Of a DNA stretch of 64,000 nucleotides, positions 12,575-24,426 are shown one piece after another. The notes below the pieces were generated by a model, which had not been told where the DNA came from, did no database searches, and was given only the letters and a program-made list of their open reading frames with translations. The position numbers were made by a program, and so were the translations under genes. Every line of letters begins with the position of its first letter. Positions within the stretch are counted from its first letter, which is position 1. This DNA comes from Hydractinia symbiolongicarpus (taxonomy: Eukaryota; Cnidaria; Hydrozoa; Anthoathecata; Hydractiniidae): NCBI RefSeq assembly GCF_029227915.1, contig NC_079886.1, positions 7,936,001 to 8,000,000 on the forward strand, in the 5' to 3' direction.

Positions 12575-13804
12575 ATGATGGTATTTCAAAATGGCACCCA
12601 TTACGACTCTATGTACACAAACACCGAAGAAACCGTGTTGGCAATTATACTATGTGTAACAATATGCTTGTCTTTGTATGGTAATCTTGGAATGCTTGTT
12701 GTGTTGTATAAAAATGATAAAATGTGGACCAGTACGAACATGTTAATTGGAAACCTAGCATTATCCGGACTGCTTGTGTCGCTGTTATGTATGCCATTCA
12801 GTTTGTCATCGGTGGTTAACAGCCGGTGGAATTTCAAGGAGGGTTCGGTCTGTAAATTTAACGCTTTTATGACATCGGAATTATTGCTAGCCACCATACT
12901 TACTCACACTATGATTAGTGTTGACAAATATTTTGCCGTCGTGAAGCCGTTTAGTCGGGCCATGACTGTTAAAAGAACTTGGAAGATTATCTTTTTAGTT
13001 TGGTTCATATCTGGTATTATGACAATTGGACCACTTTTCAATGTGGGTAAATACGCATATAATCACACGACATTGATATGTGGAGTTGGTTTTCCAGAGA
13101 AGAAACGTGACTCGATATATCTTTTAATGTTAGCGACAATCGGGTTCCTTGTTCCAAATCTGGTCATGGGTCACGTGTATTTAAAGGTGTTCCTCGCGGT
13201 CCGCCAGCATACAAAGCGACTACAAAGTACGACTACGTCATCTTTGGATGTTCTTCAACTTCAGAAGAAATTGATTTTAACTGTATTTTTCAGCTTGTTG
13301 TGCTTTTTAGTATGTTGGACGCCATTTTGTGTGTTTGTTCTCATGGCTATTTTTCTAGACAGTGCAAAGGATTTACCGTACGGCTTAGGGATTTCTGCGT
13401 ACTGGTGTGGATACGTATACAATGCTATAAACCCGTTAATTATCTGCAGTATGAGTGCCAGATTCGGAAACGGACTATACGAAATGACACTATACCTTTC
13501 TCGGTTACCGTATAATTCATTCAATGCATGCGAAATGATTTGCTGCTGGAACAGAAAGACCTTCAATTACTCACCCAGTTCGGCAAGCTCTGGCGATATC
13601 GAATGCAACGAAACACCACCACTTCAAACTCTTTATCCGCACAATTCAAAACTATCCGAAACTGGTAAAGTTCTCACAAACGCATCTGGCGACAAGTTAG
13701 TCAATGGGACTGCATCTATTAAGAGTACTACTTCCAATAACAGCGCTAACTCGATTGTTATCGCTACAAATGATACTGAAGCAACAAGTAGGACAGAGTT
13801 TTAA
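12575..13804 (+). CDS. orphan rhodopsin-like (class A) GPCR, single coding exon
   Basis: The 409-residue protein has seven hydrophobic segments and class A landmarks. These are GN in TM1, NLALSG in TM2, DKYFAV at the end of TM3 (a DRY variant), CWTPF in TM6 and NAINPLI in TM7 (NPxxI rather than NPxxY). The N-terminus has an N-glycosylation site (NGT). The C-tail has a CCW cysteine pair and a long Ser/Thr/Asn-rich region. The ATG at 12575 follows a likely 3' splice site (TTTTCTAG), so the coding region may be one exon behind a 5'UTR intron. The ligand cannot be told. It does not closely resemble the two GPCRs further right. It should act at the plasma membrane. Confidence 0.85.
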   Translation: MMVFQNGTHYDSMYTNTEETVLAIILCVTICLSLYGNLGMLVVLYKNDKMWTSTNMLIGNLALSGLLVSLLCMPFSLSSVVNSRWNFKEGSVCKFNAFMTSELLLATILTHTMISVDKYFAVVKPFSRAMTVKRTWKIIFLVWFISGIMTIGPLFNVGKYAYNHTTLICGVGFPEKKRDSIYLLMLATIGFLVPNLVMGHVYLKVFLAVRQHTKRLQSTTTSSLDVLQLQKKLILTVFFSLLCFLVCWTPFCVFVLMAIFLDSAKDLPYGLGISAYWCGYVYNAINPLIICSMSARFGNGLYEMTLYLSRLPYNSFNACEMICCWNRKTFNYSPSSASSGDIECNETPPLQTLYPHNSKLSETGKVLTNASGDKLVNGTASIKSTTSNNSANSIVIATNDTEATSRTEF

Positions 13805-14461
13805 AATTGAAAATAATAATATTAAGAATTGAAATATATACAAAAAATTTGCAGGGGGGTGTTCCTTTCGTCTTGATCCCAACTGAGTGGTATTTATTCT
13901 TTAGTTTTTAGATTAACCTGTATCTTTCAACCAAAAATTAAACTAAAATAAACTAAAATAATTCTGAAAACTAAACCTCCAATCACAACTTATAGATAAA
14001 GCGGATACACAAAAAAATTATAAACAAAAAATTGTAGAGTATCCTCGCACGTCGCAAGATAACAATACGAAACTGAACGTCCTATTAAAAAACTTATTTA
14101 ATATGTCAAACCTGTGGAAAATTAAAACAACGATTTGAAAATTTCTTCTTAATCTTTACCCTAAATGGGTGTTGTGTATGAACCGTATGACGCCCGTTAA
14201 AAGCTTTTCTACTGTGTATAACATGCTCCGTGTGTGCAAGTTTATTATATGCCGGTTTGAGTGTGTCAGATGTGTTCCTTCCTGTTTTAGCACTATTTTA
14301 GAATGGCATAACTAAGAAATATAGAAGCATCACCTACTAAAAATAATAAGTTAAAGATTTATAATTTAATAATTGAAACATGGCATACTGGTAATAATTG
14401 AAACATGGTATACTGGTAGTACCAAAGATGTTGCTAAAGGTGTTCTTTAAACACACGCCAG
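13805..14461. other. intergenic between GPCR and CUB gene
   Basis: No gene seen. The two flanking genes converge here. An 18-base segment (AATTGAAACATGGYATACTG) is duplicated in tandem near 14370-14417. Confidence 0.5.
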
Positions 14462-17400
14462 CTAAGTGTTTCTCTTCACTACATCATTAATCCAGTTTAT
14501 ATATTTACGAACGTCAGTGTAGACACCATATTTTCCAGGAAATCCGCATCCGTTCCCCCAGCTTGCTAGGCCGATAACATAATTTTTATCTTGCGTGGCG
14601 CACGTTAGCGAGCTACCGCCATCTCCTTGACAACTGTCAATTCTGTCTTTGCCTGCACACAACATTCTGTCGGTTATTTTTCCGTCATAAGCCGCACTGC
14701 TGTTGCATTTTTCACGATTGATTAATTTTGGAAGCACGTGAACTAGAGGTTCTTTCGGTTGCCGTAAAAATTTTCGAGCACCCCAACCGGCTAATGAACA
14801 TTTTTTGTTCTGTTCAAACGTCGTGCCCACGCTGGGTAGGCAGACTGTTTTGACGTTTGCATTGAGCGTTAGTGGTTGGTTTAAACGAAGCAAGGTTATG
14901 TCGTTATCATGTGTTTTACTATTATAGTTTGGATGCATGATGATTTTGCGGATGCTGACAGTTTGTTCAGTTCCTTCGTTCTTTTTTAAATCATACTCGC
15001 CTGCACGAACAGTCCATAGCGATTTCCAAGGCACTCTGAAGGTGTACGTATATAAGATAGATAAATAAATAAAGCAAAATGTTAAACAAACACAGGTTTA
15101 GATAAAAAAATATATATATCTGGTTGGAAATAAACTTTAGGCCAACTATCAATCAGAAATAAATCTGACTGTTTGCAATACATTCACCTTGTGCGTAGTC
15201 AGTGGAAGTAACCTCCATTTTTTACGGCAGACAACGTTGGGGGTGCTGGATCATACATGGACAACTTACCATGACAAAAAATTATAAAATTTAATCAAAA
15301 CACTTACCTCTCAAAACAATGCGCTGCTGTTATAATCCACTCTGGAGACAATATTGCTCCTCCGCAATGAACCCGTCCAAACATTCCCATTATGCCGACA
15401 ACCCAGGGTGTTGTTCCCAGGCCTTGAGCGGCACCCTTTTTGACGAATTTTGGAGTAGCTGTTGATATACCGCAAGAACCTGTGATAAGATGAGAATAAT
15501 GCATGTTATGAAGAAAGGCTACTAGAAGCATTGCTTTTAGATATTATACTATTTCTGGATAGAAACAATTTATTGGACTAACGTAATATATTCTCTCTAC
15601 TATTCTAAAACTTACCACTTGAAGGTACTGGGGCTGAATTATATTTCGGTATCAGATAATTTAAAAAGCGTCTATCTTGTTGAAGGCGAGTTATAATCAA
15701 ACAAAACTTGTCGATGGTATCAATGTTAACTGACGAAATAGTTCAATCCTCTTTTTGGAAGCAATAAATGTCAACCGATTTTGCACCCTATGTCAAACGA
15801 TCCAGCGTTCTACGTTTGGGGTGGAAACTACTGCGCAGATCTCATATTAACGATATTAGATTAAAAGAACTAACCTGTGTTGAAGAGTTCGTTTTCTTCA
15901 CCCACCCCAACAGCTTCCCAGACAAGTTTTAATCGCGAAGTTTGTTGCTTCTTAAATATAGTGTGTCTCACGACTATTACATTTGACGATGACGTAACAG
16001 GTCGTGGCTTCAATTGGCCACATGTTCTTGCGAGAAAAGGTGAATTTAGATTTGCGCCATTTCTTACTTCAAGCTGTTCTCTTCGACAGTCAGGATCGTC
16101 CGCCATGTTTATTTCAACAACACTAACGGATACCATTTTACCACGCGGTACCTCGATCGTCCAAGAGCAATTCTTTAATCCGGTTGATCGAGTTATTTGG
16201 CCTTTCTCTGTGGTAAATGTTTGTCCGCATTTAGTTTCTATAAAATGAATATATTTACAGTTATATCAGGGTCCAGAGAAGCATTTTCTTTGAGAGGTTG
16301 AGGTTTGAGGATGGGTTATATTTTGTGTCAAACCATGGTTATGCCCGAGAAAAATATTCTAATCTATTAAAGTGGTTGCAGCAAATTGGTTGCTGGAGGA
16401 AACGATATTGGGATTTTCTTGCCCATTTTAATTGAAAAGAAATACTATTTCTTTGGAGGGGGTAAGAGGGCAGGGGTAAGGGTAAGGGGAGTGTGGTATA
16501 GGGGGGGGGGGGGTAGGGGCGTGCCGTAGGAAGCAGGGAAGGCTAAGCACCTCAAGTCCCTCTGCTTTCTGTATATACTGTATGTAACTACAGACAACTA
16601 AAATAAAGCTGTTAGAAACCTACAGAAACTTTGGTTTATATGCAATTAAGAATGTTTAATGTCTTTCTTTATTACCGCTAAACATGTTGTATTATGACGC
16701 CGAATTTTTAGTCGGTACTAAACGGATCAAATAATGGTGAAACTCTAACCGTTTAAACTTCTATATAGTGAACAAGTAGTGATAAAATGTTTCCCTTCTC
16801 AAAGTGGTAGAGTAATTGGTCCAAACAATTTTCAATATCATGTCCTATACGTTTTTAACAGACACTGTACTTATAAACTTTTGGTTACAAGTCCTGCTTT
16901 GTTACCTTTGTTGAACACTAAATATAACTTTACATAAAATTAAAAAAACCCTCTACCTTTCTGGAAATGAGGAGGGGTTTTCGTACTGCTCGGGTAAACG
17001 GTTGTCCACTTTGCTTGAAATCCCCGCGTTTTTGAGTCGCCATCAGAGAGGTAACCAACTGTAATAACATTTTTTTCTGATAACAACGGTCGTGGCAGAA
17101 CAAATCCGCAAAAATTCCCCAGGCTTTTATCTGTGGACATCTTCCCATCTCTCAGCTCAACGTAACCTTTACCGCATGCTGGATGTTCTGATATGTCTAT
17201 GTCAACAAATTCAAACTTGACTCTTCCACCTTCAGGTACTGATATGCTCCATGTACATATTGTGCGCCCTGTTACCGATTGTGGATAGCCTGGCGATGTT
17301 ACTGTGCCTTTATCGCCGTTTAGTGCCCCACCACAATCTAAATAAAGCAGATAACCAGGTGTTTTAGATTTAGCAGATATGCTGGTAATTGTGTTAAACA

Positions 17401-20400
17401 CACTCATGTTTTGAAAAAAAAAAAAAAAGAAAATTACAAAACGAAAACAACAAAGACATACCGCTTGGCGTGACTGAAGTTTTTCGATTTAGCTTCCATG
17501 TGGCTTTGAACCCTTTTCTTTGAGTGGTAGTATCTGACACAAATATAATCTGAAGGACGTTTCCTGTAGCTTTTATAGTACCTGGTGAATTCCTGCCACA
17601 ATATTTACCGATCTCTTTAGCTTCTTTGGTAGCGCCATCTTTAATGATCACGTAATCGTATCTACATACGCTGTGTTGTTCAAGTTCAAAGAATTCAAAT
17701 GTTAGAATGATCTCATGATAAGCGTCTGTTTTAATGGTCCACTTACATGAAGACGACGATTCGTAAGGTAAGGGGAAATTGGTACTTTGAAGCACTCCTT
17801 CGGCGTCTGTGAACTCCCCACCGCATTGTCCTATAAAAAATAATGCTTATTGGGCATACAAGTCAAAAGTGAAGAAGATTATAACCGTGAAAAAATGACA
17901 CCAACTGATTTAAAAGTTAAGTCAATGACGCCCTGACTGAAATTTCAACATCAAAAATTTAAAAGTTGAAAGTTTTAGAAAAAAATCTAATTCTTAAAAA
18001 TTGATAATCATATGATATATGATGTTCGCATTGCTCTGAAAAATCCCAACAGTTGTTCTGGGTTGCAGCACAATGTTGCAGCACAATGTTTATAAACAAT
18101 ACTAAAAATCGTTATTTTTACCTGGCAACATAATAGTGAAGTATCCAACTAAAATGGTTAAAGCGTTGCACCTGCTTACTTAAAATAAATAGGCATTTTG
18201 AAGAAACCTAACGCCATTCGGAATTTTAGCAAAAATTTAAATACTTGTATTTTGTTGCTAAAAGCAGTTCGAGTAACTCGCGTGGTAGTGGGTCAGTACG
18301 ATTTTGTAGACGAGCCACCGGTAAAAATTTCTTCACGAGCATTATTTTACAAAGCATAAAAAGTGGCTGAATTGAGAATAACACACACCATTTTACAAGA
18401 GTGTAGGCGTGGCATAAGAATTGGTAATAAGTCGCAAGTCAAATGTGCTAAATTGTAAATCATCAGCTCTTAATATTAAATCCGTACATAGAGAACATAA
18501 TTCTGCAAAAGCCCAGTTTTTAACATTATTGACAACGCAATAATATTTATGGAGAACAATATTGTCATATGTATTTTACCAAGATATTGTTAATTCGGTT
18601 AATTTCTTACCTCCTATTTGTCTTCTTGTGTTCCCATTTCCTGTTAACCCTCCTAAAGCAATCCATGTCGCTTCAAATCCACGCCGCGTATCAGCACGGT
18701 CTGTTGTGAAAACGATGTACAGCTTATTTGATTGGCTCTCAATCAAATCAGGAATGTCATTTCCACAAAATCGACCAATTAAAGTGGACGAGCTGTCAAA
18801 TATTTCTAAATAATCGTAAGCACATGAATTGCTTTGTTCTAGATCGAAATCAGTGAAGCGTAGCTGTATCCGCGTAGCTGGTGGCGAAGTAATTGTCCAC
18901 TGACACGATAGACTGTTGTTGTAGTTATCGGGATAGCGCGGGCTAGTGAAAATACCATTATAGCCATTCTGCAGAATGCGACAATCTAAAAAGTAAATAT
19001 TATAGGGAAAAAAATTCTTGAAAAAGACATAAGCATATGCTTTAAGCTTAATTTAGGAACACGATGTAGTTGCATTTCTCAAGCAAGTCTCATAAGTTCA
19101 CTGCTGAATAAAACTTATCTTCGGCATTACGATTCGACCACACATTGTATTCCTGAAGGGCGTGTGAAAATCATATTATAAAGAATTCATATGATCTTAA
19201 AGTTTAGACACCCAAGTACGTTACTGCAAAACGAGATATTACCATGTCTTCTATAAGCCACAATTTGTGATCAATCAACTTTAAGATATCGAAATGGAAG
19301 TCCTTACGAGAGAGAATTAAATTTCCTATCCCGCAGTGCCCGAAGGACCAACTATCGGAAAGCAGGTCAAAATGCTTAGGTCAAGGTTAGGAATTTGTAG
19401 CTAGGTACTTTTAGGGTAGTAAGAAAGAGGAACCAAAATTTGATAAAGATAAGAAGCAGTGGTAAAAACTGGTGCTCGCTTTTCCTCTTGTAGTCGCCAT
19501 TTTTGTTGTATAATATATTACTTCCTTTAGCAATCATGTTGTGCTACTTGGACGAAAAATACATTTAATTCTCGTGTTATCAAGTTTCCCCACTCTTTCT
19601 GTTACAGAACCTAACATCAACTTACCACTTGTTGCATGCACCACCAGCTGGGAGTACAGTATTACCACAAAAACTACAAAGAAAAACGCTGTATTAACTA
19701 CTATTGTGTCCAGAAATATATATATAAAAAGTCTAAAGAAGTTTATGAAAACGATCCGAAGGGATTACAGATTTTCTTCTTTTAAAAGTCTATCCATACG
19801 ACGGAAGACTTGGAAAAACTGTCACAGCAGTCTAACTGTTGGTAGTTAGAAATGAGCTGTTACTAACTTGGACATAAATATACAGTAAAATTATGAAACA
19901 ATATAGGGGCCAGGGATTATAGAAATATGAAGATAAAGAACGATATATGCTATTTATATATATAAGAAAAATCTGTAAGAACATATAGTTTACACGGTCT
20001 GAAACTTTGGAACAAGTTAAGAACGTTGAAAGCTTTGTTAATATCAAGAAATACTGAAATGTTCCTTTAAACTTAATTATAGAATAAGAGGAGAATTAGG
20101 AACACTTAAGGACATTTTAAGGCATGGAAAGAGTCTCGAGAATAGCGTCAAAACGTGGCTTGGCCAAAAGTTGGCCAAAAAAATTGTAAAAAATTTTTTA
20201 GCTATGACGTCTACAAGAAAAATAGTATTTTTTCTTAAAATCCATTCTGCAAAATATACCACCTGTTTTTCGCAGCATAAATACAATACTTCATACGTTC
20301 CATATATTCAAGATAGGTATGAAAATTAAAAATATCGTCATATGTATACTATATATATGGCATATGAAAGAACAACATTTCTGATAGTTTACCCCTAGAA

Positions 20401-20776
20401 AATAATGTCTTACCCCTGCCATTGTGACTGATTTTTTCAAATTTATTTTTGTCTCTGTAATACCAGATGAAAGTTAGTAAAAGCGACGGAAGGGCAAAAA
20501 TATAAAAGAGTTACAGCACATTAAAAATGCCGTGAGCCATTACCCCCTCCCCTTGCCCCCCACCTAGGGCTCAATAGGGTTATGTTTAGTTGTTCTTAAA
20601 AAAACGTGTACGAAGATAATACACAAGATATATGGTTTACCGCTGTGGTCAACGGCTGTGAGCATAAATACACATTTAAATTAATTTGCTCGAAGGAAAC
20701 ACGTTAAGCCTGTGATCTCCACCAAATCATGAAGAAACAAAAAAAATAACGTACCTAAAATGACGCCTAACTTCAT
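14462..20776 (-). CDS. secreted four-CUB serine protease homologue, nine exons
   Basis: Predicted exons (high to low): 20776-20755, 19688-19626, 18985-18611, 17830-17462, 17337-16957, 16237-15875, 15633-15616, 15479-15308, 15035-14462. All junctions are AG/GT and all phases agree, giving 2337 nt (778 residues plus stop). Exons 1-2 make a signal peptide (MKLGVIL then FFFVVFVVILYSQL). Each of the next four exons is one CUB domain with its Cys pairs and an FEATW/FKATW/FQAKW-type end, or a degenerate one in the fourth. An 18-nt micro-exon adds a linker. The S1 domain has His in TAAHC and Asp in NDITLL, but the Ser195 motif is GDGGSSL instead of GDSGGPL. The activation site is FVKKG instead of IVGG. 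It is therefore probably a non-catalytic homologue acting extracellularly. Confidence 0.82.
15616..15633 (-). other. candidate 18-nt micro-exon of the CUB/S1 gene
   Basis: CAG precedes and GTAAG follows an 18-base segment that would add six linker residues and keeps the frame in phase 1. Skipping it also keeps the frame, so it could be alternatively spliced. The upstream polypyrimidine tract is weak. Confidence 0.45.
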
Positions 20777-21494
20777 CTTTGGTTATATCAATACGCATAT
20801 ATCTTGTTAAAATAGTCTTTCTATGTTTGCATCGATTCTTAACAAGTTTTTACTAAGTTATGATTTCAATCAATTTATACTCTGTCTTTCCTTTCTATTG
20901 TGTAGCTTGCGTTGTCTAGATACAGCCAATTAGTTTCTAAGCAGTTTGAATGATTAGCTATCATAACAAACAAAGGGATTAAAAACTTCAAATTGATTGC
21001 TTTGAGCATAATTATGGTAACCAATGTTAGATATTTTTGTTTGTATCTTTTATCTATTATATAATCTTTTATTAATGAGGAGAATATTGCAACGGCTTTT
21101 CTGTTATACGCCTTCTTTAATGTCACTATTTTTTATAGAGTCTCATAGGCTTTTTAATAGATCAACAAAGTGTTGTTGAAATGAGCATACCTAAAAATTC
21201 TAGATAATTTAACAAACGAATCCATCTGCGTAGATCCAATCTTCCATGGTGCAATTCAATTCTGGGCAATTCTCCGAGGGCAATCTTCTAGGGCCAAATT
21301 ACTGGGAAGGGGCATTTTACAGGGAGGGGGGGCCTCCAGGAAGCAATTCCCGGGACATCGAATTGTTGACAACTTGCTGAGAAGAATTTCACACTTTTAA
21401 AAAGAAGGTGGGTAATACGCACGTCCCTTTAGTTACTAGTCAAATAATAAATGTTATTTTTCTTGTTTTTTTGCCAGGCTTATATCATAGGATA
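20777..21494. other. intergenic, no gene seen
   Basis: Presumed upstream region of the CUB gene (minus strand). No ORF of interest. Confidence 0.5.
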
Positions 21495-21517
21495 CCGTCA
21501 TTCTTCTAATTTAATCC
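21495..21517 (+). repeat. left terminal inverted repeat of the Tigger-like element
   Basis: 23 bp, exact reverse complement of 24404-24426, starting at the TA target site. Confidence 0.85.
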
Positions 21518-21519
21518 GT

Positions 21520-21670
21520 CCTCTAATTAGTACGAATTAATTATTTTGGCAAAATGAAATAATTTATTTAACTCTAATTATTAGTACGAGTCCATAATTA
21601 CTAATTTCAGATTTTCCTCTAATTTAGTACGATAAAGGTCAAATTTTCTTCTAATTATAGTACAAATAGT
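21520..21670. repeat. subterminal repeats, left side
   Basis: Four variants of CTCTAATTAGTACGA occur in about 150 bp. The same motif recurs at 24280-24375 near the right end. Likely transposase-binding array. Confidence 0.65.
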
Positions 21671-21738
21671 AAAAAACACGTAATTTTTTTTGTTTCAAAC
21701 TTTCTTTTTTAAAAAAACATGAAAAATTTTAATCTAAT

Positions 21739-23498
21739 TTACAAAGTAAATGGATCGTCTTCAGTATCGTCACTGTCTAGGATGGTTTTAGCTTTTTCCA
21801 TGCATTTTGAATAAAATTCGCCACTTCGGACTTTCGAAGGATCTGTGGTAGTTATTCCGCATACATCAAAGGATTTCATTATCATATCCTTGTCATCTGA
21901 AATAATTTGGAATGCCTTTTCAACCCAATCCACCATGTCCTGTCTGGTTGGCGGAGGTAGCTTATAATCGCTAGGTGTAGGTGTGGGCATCTTCTCGACT
22001 GCTTTGTTGACATGCTCGACCCAACATTTTCGTAGAATTGCTTTAAATGGTTTGTTAATACATACATCCATTGGCTGACACTTTGAAGTACAACCGGCTG
22101 GGATCATTAAGGCATCTGATTTGTTTTCGTTCAGCTTACTCGCCACAGTGTCTGTCTTGTGAGCAGAAAAGGCAGGTTAACAGGGAGTTTTCCAATCCGA
22201 GCTCTTTGTTGATTTTCTTCACATATTTGACCCATATCTCATCCAGCCAAACAATCATGAGATCTTCATCCATCCATGCTTTCTCTTGAGTTTTTACGAC
22301 AAACCCTTCAGGAACACGCAATTTTCCGATAGTTCTTTCAGTCTTCCCTTTAAAAATCAGCATCGGCGGTAGCAAAGTACCGTCAGCAGCAGCTGAAAGA
22401 ACGATGGTGATATGTTTCTTGTCATTCCCTGACGTTCGAACAACACATTCTCTGCTACCGATCTTACAGATGCTCTTTGTTGGGACCATATCGAAAAAAG
22501 CTGGAGTTTCATCCATATTTCCCACCAATGATCTGGGATATTTCCCAATTCTCATGAAACGACCGGCATCTGCATAAAACTTCGAAATCGATTCTTCCAA
22601 TTGACGTGGAAGCTTTTGGCTCACTGATGTCCTGCTGTGCAGTGACAGACGATGTCGTTGAAAGAACTTCGCGACCCAGCCTCGGCTAGCATTAAAATCA
22701 GGATTGTGAGGTTGGACGACACCTTTTGCTTTCTCTTGTAACGCAAGAACAGACACTGGGACATGCAAATCTCTAAGTTCAAGAATCCATCGAATCAAAT
22801 CATTCTCGACTTCCAACGGATATGTTATTGGTCGACGAGCTCCTGAACGATTCCCTTTATCACTCAGCTTCACTGCTCTGCCTGGAGTTTTCACGATGTT
22901 TCGAAGAGTTGACCCGTGCACATGGAAAGCTTTGGCTGATTCGGTATAACTTCTCGTAAGTGCGTAGTGTTCTCGCATTTCGATTTTCGTTTTTTCAGTG
23001 AATCTCTTACGTGTTGTGTGTTCGTTTCCACCGACGATATTGGCTCGTTGGTGTAGATAGAAATTACATATGATCGATTCGAAATGCTGAGATTGTTGCT
23101 TTAGATTGTTGAAGTCGTGATTTTTTTCTATCATTCGCTCGATCTGTTCACCTGTGTACGGTTTGGGTGGCCTACCAACAGACTTCTTACTTGGAGGAGG
23201 CGCTATTTTTCCTGAAAATAATAATAGAAAGAATCCTTGAGCAAATAATAACTTAAACTCAAATGTATAGTATTTGAGAAAAAAAATCACCCCTATGAGT
23301 TATTCTGTCACTTTCATTTCAAAGTTGAAATCATAATTTGAGTCACATTAAACTAAAGTTTTACTTACTGCCTAAATAAACCACGTCGTCATCTTTTGCA
23401 GTTCCAGGAGCAAAATAAGAGGATATTGTTGATTGACGCTTTCGTTGGTTTTTAACGTTGCTTTGAAAATAGCCAAACAGTTTGGTTTGGGTTGACAT
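21739..23498 (-). CDS. pogo/Tigger-family DDE transposase, two exons, frameshifted
   Basis: Exon 1 is 23498-23369 (donor GTAAGT) and exon 2 starts at 23211 (acceptor TTTTCAG). Exon 1 encodes MSTQTKLFGYF and, a few residues on, QSTISSYF. Both fit the PCNA-binding PIP box Q-x-x-[LI]-x-x-[YF]-[YF]. Exon 2 has a basic SVGRPPKP stretch, a helix-turn-helix region (TESAKAFHVHGSTLRNI), a CENPB-like region, and the first catalytic Asp in GNMDETPAFF. The frame breaks at 22146-22165, just where the second catalytic Asp should be. The continuation (21739-22146) has the third in CQPMDVCINKPFK. The Asp codon itself appears lost. The enzyme would cut and paste DNA in the nucleus at TA sites, but this copy is probably inactive. 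It belongs to the Tc1/mariner superfamily, Tigger branch. Confidence 0.85.
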
Positions 23499-23746
23499 GA
23501 TGATACCACGCGCGACAGACTAACAGCACTGACAAAAGAAAAGAGTGCTCCAAATCGATTGTTTTGAATTTGTAAAATCATTTGGGTTTTCCTCTATGAA
23601 AAGAAACATTCGATTTGCAATGCAATGAGCTCGCAATATCATTTGGATTTTCCTCCGAACAAAAACATTGGATTCGAAATGCAAAGACGTCAGTATGTGC
23701 CTGATGCTAGCTTCTACCTCGACGTACTCAGAAAAGTTGTAGAAAA

Positions 23747-24280
23747 ATGACCGACGATATTACTCCATTACTACTTCTTGATTTAGAGATACCAATACCA
23801 TTGGAAAAAGAATTTACTGTTCCTTGTTGCATCAGAGGTTATCATATTTACAGATGGAAGCAATGGAAAGCTGAAATAGGATCAATTTTAACGAGCGAAC
23901 CAGAAGTGAGACCGGGTGCTTTGGTTGAAGATAAATATTCCATTGCTGTATTAGATAATGGACAAACAATTGGACATGTGCCTAAATTTCTCTCGCAACT
24001 GATATTCTTTTTTCTTAAATACGAAGGCACGTTATCAATAAAGGTAACAGGAGAGCGAAGATTCTCATTCGATCTTCCACAAGGAGGTATGGAGATACCA
24101 GCTGATTTTGTCTTCAAAACAGTCGATGCAAAACTTCACAATCAAATGAGAGAGAAAGTTCTCAAGGAACTGGAAAACTTTGAAGGGAGAAGAAAAGTTG
24201 GTATAAATAAGAGTTTAAAAAAGAAAGAAAAAAAAAATAAAAAGTACCAAAAAGTGTGTTTTCAATTTTTCAACCCCTAA
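23747..24280 (+). CDS. HIRAN-like passenger protein of the transposon
   Basis: 177 residues from a good ATG. The core has an order of motifs that fits a HIRAN domain: a start strand IRGYHIY, a charged/acidic middle with EDKYSIAVLDNG, then IGHVPK. After this come a helix, VTGERRFSFDLPQGGMEIP and a lysine-rich tail (SLKKKEKKNKK) that may be a nuclear localisation signal. HIRAN domains in HLTF and related proteins bind DNA 3' ends at stalled forks, which is known for the family and not shown here. The gene sits inside the transposon TIRs and is divergent from the transposase, so it is probably a passenger or accessory gene. The related remnant at 8008-8229 lies in another transposon. No frame break. 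Domain name by inference. Confidence 0.6.
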   Translation: MTDDITPLLLLDLEIPIPLEKEFTVPCCIRGYHIYRWKQWKAEIGSILTSEPEVRPGALVEDKYSIAVLDNGQTIGHVPKFLSQLIFFFLKYEGTLSIKVTGERRFSFDLPQGGMEIPADFVFKTVDAKLHNQMREKVLKELENFEGRRKVGINKSLKKKEKKNKKYQKVCFQFFNP

Positions 24281-24403
24281 TTTAATACGATTTGATTCCT
24301 ATTTTACTCTAATTATTAGTACGACAATCAACTTCAATTTCCAAGGTATTTTATTTCCTCTTATTATTAGTACGACTCCTTCAAAATAATTATTTTTACC
24401 GGA

Positions 24404-24426
24404 GGATTAAATTAGAAGAATGACGG
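24404..24426 (-). repeat. right terminal inverted repeat of the Tigger-like element
   Basis: 23 bp matching the left end and followed by TA. Confidence 0.85.

Larger units (their letters stand above)
21495..24426. mobile_element. pogo/Tigger-like DNA transposon with transposase and HIRAN-like gene (2.9 kb)
   Basis: Terminal inverted repeats of 23 bp begin CCGTCATTCTTCTAAT and are flanked by TA on both sides (21493-21494, 24427-24428). Inside each end are several direct copies of a CTCTAATTATTAGTACGA-like motif, probably transposase binding sites. It carries a DDE transposase on the minus strand and a second gene on the plus strand, divergently transcribed from about 23.5-23.75 kb. Confidence 0.88.
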
